A DNA stretch of 64,000 bases from Isoetes taiwanensis (taxonomy: Eukaryota; Streptophyta; Lycopodiopsida; Isoetales; Isoetaceae), in assembly GCA_021234155.1 (NCBI GenBank), contig JAJEKV010000070.1, positions 5,172,754 to 5,236,753 on the forward strand, given 5' to 3'. A program made the translations under genes and the position numbers. This document shows, one piece after another, positions 60,003-64,000 of the stretch. Each line of letters opens with the position of its first letter. The stretch's first letter is position 1. A model generated the notes under the pieces. That model was not told the origin of the DNA, searched no databases, and saw nothing but the letters and a program-made list of their open reading frames with translations.

Positions 60003-62404
60003 GAATTGGCTATGCCAATGGACTCAGAACATTGACATTACCATGGGGACCAAGTTTCATGGGCAGAAGATCACTCCTTCTCGAAGTAGCGCCAAAATAG
60101 CTCATGTCCAACACACTCGTAGTCAATTGGCCTGGGTCGTGCCTGCGAAATAATGCCATGAATGGTGTTCCTGTGTTTTTCTTTGCTAAAATTGACCGTG
60201 TAACTTGGTCATTAGGGTAATGTCGTTATTCCGGACGACATGGCAAAGTCGAATCACCATTTCGACACCTCCATGCTGCACGAACAATAAAACACCTAGG
60301 CCAATTGACTACGAGTGTGTTGAACATGAGCTATTTTGGTGGTTCCTGGGGAAGGGGTGGTCTTCTACTTACAAAACTTGGTCCACAAGGTAATGTCAAC
60401 ATTCTGAATCCATTGGCAGAGCCAATTTCATAGTTTTGGATTGGGGGAGTTTCCTGTCCATCGTCAGGGCCTTCAGGAGAGCACTTCTGGGGCTATCTGC
60501 TTTGGAAGGTTTTTAAGAATCCATCTTTCAGAGTAAAGACCCTCCCTCTACGTGATGACACGGTGCAAGATCCTGGTCGAATCTGACTGGGATATAGCCT
60601 CTGAAACTAAACCTTGTGTGCTGCTAGGTGCTACTAAGCAATAATATAGAAGGTAAGAGGTGCAACTCTCTTTACGCTCTTCATCATTTTCTCAAACATT
60701 TCATCCATTAACGACAAGGCCAAGGTCTGCGAATGAGAGATGTTCCATCTACAAAGAAATCTGCCAAGCTCAAACTGCCTTGAGTTTCTGCAGGTTGTGG
60801 TCGAAATCTACTTTGTTGGAGGAGAGTGGCGATGCAGAGTGGAATAGTGGCACATAAGGTGACATGGCAATGATATGGCACTAGAAATGATGAGGTGGCA
60901 TAAAAGAGCAAGAAAACTTCTTCCTTTTTGAGAAGTGACTATTTGCAAAAAATATGGAAGATGACATGGAATGAGTGGTGAGGTGGCAAATTATGAGGGG
61001 TGAAAAAATGAAGAATTTGCCTAGACAATTTTGCAACCTTTAGAATTTGAGTGAAGAATTTGCCTAGACAATTTTGCAAGTCACATGATGACTAAGCATT
61101 TTATGCACTTTAGGTAGAAACTGACTAGGTCAATATTTTGAAAAAAGGGATTCTTGAGTGAAATAAGCAGGTAATAGTGCAAGCACTGTGACGTGGCACT
61201 CGAAAATGATGAGGTGTCATAAAAAAGAGAAACCAAACTTCTTCCTTTATGAAAAGGTGACTATTTGCAAAAAATATTGGTGATGATATGGCATGAGCAT
61301 GTGAGGTGGCAAATATTAGTGATGACATGGCAAAACATGAAGGAATAGGAAAAGCCAAAATTTGCCTAGCATAAGGGGTGTCAATATGTGATGTGCCGAA
61401 TATTATGACAAAGGTAAGACAATCACCTTTTGTCCTTTGAGCTTCTAAAACCATGCTAATCCTATATGTAGCTTATGCTGCACTAAATGATTTACAGAGG
61501 AATATGCAATGTGCATTCAACTCATTGAAGAATTAGAATGCGTGTTATGCTTGTCCAATTGCATGCTTAGAATCTACTTTTGACTTGGGTTTGTCAAATT
61601 GATGGAATGTGCTCCTGCCAGCAAGCAACTACATGAGGTGGGTTGCATTTGCATGTGTACCTAGATTAAAAGAGGGGTACAATTAAAAAATGCTATTATT
61701 ATGCATTTTGAAGATCTCATAAGAATGCCTCACAATGAAATTGCATAACTTCTAACATATTTGAAGGTTTTGTGTGTCTAGAAACGAAAATATATATATA
61801 CAAGAAATTTAATGCGTCCTACGGTGCATGTTCGAGTTTTAGCATGTTCCTACGTGCAAGTTCTTGTCGTGCCCTACATTCTAAAAGAATCTCTTGAGAA
61901 TACTCTAAATTCATAGATTCTCTAAGATTCTACCAGGGTTCTCTTAGAGGTTTCGTGAGCATTTCTCTAAATTTTATAAGATTCCCTCTAGATTCCATTA
62001 GATTTCCCTAGATTCTCTAGGATTCTATGAAGATTCCCTTAGATTCCTTTAGATTTTATGAGATTGCCCTAGGTTCCCTTACATTACATGAGATTCAAAG
62101 AGATTCTATAAAGATTCCCTTAGATACTCTAAGATTTCATCAACATTTTCTTAGATTCCTTTAGATTTTATGAAGATTCCTTTAGATCCCCCAGATTTTA
62201 AGGGATTCCCTTAGCCTTGTAAATATTTTCCTAGATTCTCTATTTTATAAAATTTTCTTTGATTCTATTAGATTCTTCCGGATTCCTTTACATTCTAGAA
62301 CTTTTTAGAATATTCTAAGACTTTCTGGAACATTCTAAGACTTTCAAATATTCTAGAACTTTCTGAAGGTATTTCCCTAGATTTCCTTAAATTCCCGCCC
62401 TACA

Positions 62405-62422
62405 TTCTAGAACATTCTAGAA
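62405..62422 (+). promoter_or_regulatory. Heat-shock-element-like TTC/GAA block
   Basis: TTCTAGAACATTCTAGAA, identical to 47,893-47,910. It fits four alternating TTC/GAA units with 2-bp spacing, but it sits in a TTCTAGAA-rich array and may be coincidental. Confidence 0.35.
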
Positions 62423-62579
62423 CTTATTAGAACGATTTGGAACTTTCTGGAAGAATTTTCTTAGATCCCCCTAGATTCTCTTAGGTTCTTTTTAGAAGAT
62501 TCTAGAACTTTCTAGAGCCTTCCAGAACATTCTAGAGCTTTCTTGGACTAGCTGGAATGTTATAGTCTATTTTATTTTC

Positions 62580-62850
62580 ATGGGAACATTACCCTTAAGT
62601 ATACTTAAAACATAAATTATATATGGAATTAATGCCTGATCTAGTGGCTAGAATGGGGGGCTGGGGCACTAATGACTAGGGTTCGAATCCCCCACATACC
62701 ATAAAAATTTTAAAAGGCTTTTCTGGGAACATTACCCTTAAGTATATTTGAAACATAAATATTCATGGAATTATTGCTTGGTCTAGTGGTTAGAATGGGG
62801 GGCTGGGGGGCTAATGACCAAGGTTCGAATCCCCCATACAACATAAAAAA
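62580..62850 (+). repeat. tRNA-derived repeat dimer, copy 2
   Basis: Duplicate of the 48,070-48,355 dimer, with the same A-box and GGTTCGAATCC B-box in both units and a few substitutions. Confidence 0.65.
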
Positions 62851-64000
62851 TTTAAAAGCCTTTTCCTAAGGGATGAGCATTCAAATGGACCGTAAATCTT
62901 GGACCTGATCAAGGGTCGAGATCTCACCACGTGACAATAATTAAAGCAACATGAGCCATATGATCTATTACATATGATTCCCAAAGTCATGTGCACTGTA
63001 GGATATGTGCCAAGCCACGTGAGCCGTAAGATCCGACCAGGATCGAATCAACCTGGATCATAGGATCGATTACATATAATTCCCAAAGCCATGTGCACCG
63101 TAGGATGTGTTCCAAAGCAACGTGAGCTGTAGGATCTCGGACCGACGACCAGGATCAAATCAACTTGGACCGTAGGATCGCTTACGTATAAGCTACAAAC
63201 AAACTCGCAAGCCATCTGGGCCGTAGGATACGTCGCAAAGCCAAGTGAGCCGTAGGATCTCGGATCAACGGTCGGATTGAGCGTTACAAATATAAGAACA
63301 TATATATGTTATGATATATGTCTCAATTGTATTAGGTCTATTAGGTCGAAGATGCCACATATGTAGGCTATGCCGGAGGTTGAAGATTGAAGATATGGTG
63401 GAAGTTTTTTCCCGCGTCAAAGATCTTTCATAGCCTCAAACTCTCATGTTTTTTTGAAGGAGGTCGCCGATGATGGCAGTCAGAAAAATGCAAGACAACG
63501 GGATGGACGGCTCTAAATTCTTAGAGATGCTGAAGGTCGAAGGGGGCGAATCCATAGATTTAGAACAGATTGGACCGAAACTCGCCTCTGCAAAAGAAAT
63601 GGGCTGCTAATGGAGTTGAGGACCGAAATAGGGCTTCAAAAACGGAGCTCGCCACTCCATAGCTCCCGAGAAGTTGAAGAATCGTAGCCAAGATCATAGC
63701 AGAGAAGATCATAGCAAAGAAATGAGCCGCAAGTCGCAGGCGGCAGAGCATAGAGAGGAAGTAGTGACGCCGCTCCGCAAAAGCCGGAGCACGATTACAT
63801 CATATAATTTCAAAGGAATAATGCAGTAATTTTGGCCAAACGCTCATTACGGTTGTCTTATTGCAGAACTAGGGCGAGTGCATTGCCTTACAAAAAATAT
63901 CACTATGGTTTAAGATAGCTTAACTATAGGAAACAAATTAATGTGTGGTGAAGGGCCCATCATTTGAGAAAACTAAAGGTCGAGACCATTATCTTCTTTT

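Larger units (their letters stand above)
57291..63995 (+). repeat. Long duplicated unit, copy 2
   Basis: Second copy of 44,506-49,617. Private to this copy: the 2,194-bp element at 57,809-60,002 and ~25 bp near 61,609-61,633. It lacks the copy 1 MITE. The match ends at ATTATCTT; the last five bases of the window differ. The inverted repeat (60,003-60,445), the AGATTC/TTCTAGAA array (about 61,895-62,570) and the CCGTAGGATC region are all retained. Confidence 0.9.

Overview
This window looks like repeat-rich intergenic DNA from a eukaryotic nuclear genome. A land plant is the most likely source, because there are spliceosomal-type splice sites, a CACTACAAG-type transposon end and a Ty1/copia fragment. 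I cannot place it more finely; a fern or other non-flowering plant would fit. I see no intact host gene. Nearly everything recognisable is a transposable element, most of it decayed by stops and frame changes.

Layout. 0-9 kb: anonymous sequence, a direct promoter-like repeat (551-717 and 5,460-5,625), and a plus-strand transposase-like relic with a DFAENY motif (5,630-6,822). 8.5-13.2 kb: minisatellite plus a repeat family that recurs near 25.9, 42.5, 45.4 and 60 kb. 13.2-22.95 kb: element A, with ~950-bp inverted repeats made of AC-rich tandem units. Inside it are two minus-strand genes. One starts with the exact histone H3 tail (MARTKQTAR) and carries a ParB-like domain. The other is a DUF7869-type transposase with the motifs MDQ, QLDN and GHTHDDID. 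23-25 kb: CACTA-like end and copia fragment. 25-30.7 kb: anonymous sequence and small tandem repeats. 30.77-43.45 kb: a related left terminal repeat, a minus-strand ParB/methylase-like relic homologous to the element A gene, a palindrome-rich centre, a plus-strand DUF7869 relic, and a right terminal-repeat fragment. These may be one divergent element. 43.45-49.6 and 56.2-64.0 kb: two copies of one long duplicated unit (minisatellite, inverted repeat, AGATTC/TTCTAGAA arrays, tRNA-like dimer, CCGTAGGATC repeats). Each copy has one private insertion with target duplication: a 420-bp MITE in the first and a 2,194-bp TIR element in the second. 51.2-52.6 kb: a third terminal repeat of the element A/B kind.

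How the parts fit. Elements A and B share terminal-repeat design, a conserved inner-edge motif and a ParB-like gene, and A (perhaps also B) carries the DUF7869 gene. The DUF7869 protein is the likely transposase. The ParB-like protein would be the accessory factor, and its H3-tail mimic in A suggests contact with chromatin readers. Elements A and B and the 2.2-kb insertion each carry their own family of short near-perfect palindromes, confined to introns, gene-upstream sequence or non-coding DNA. The H3 mimic joined to a ParB-like gene, together with the element-specific palindromes, is the best candidate for an undescribed system. All functional statements are inferred from motifs read by eye.
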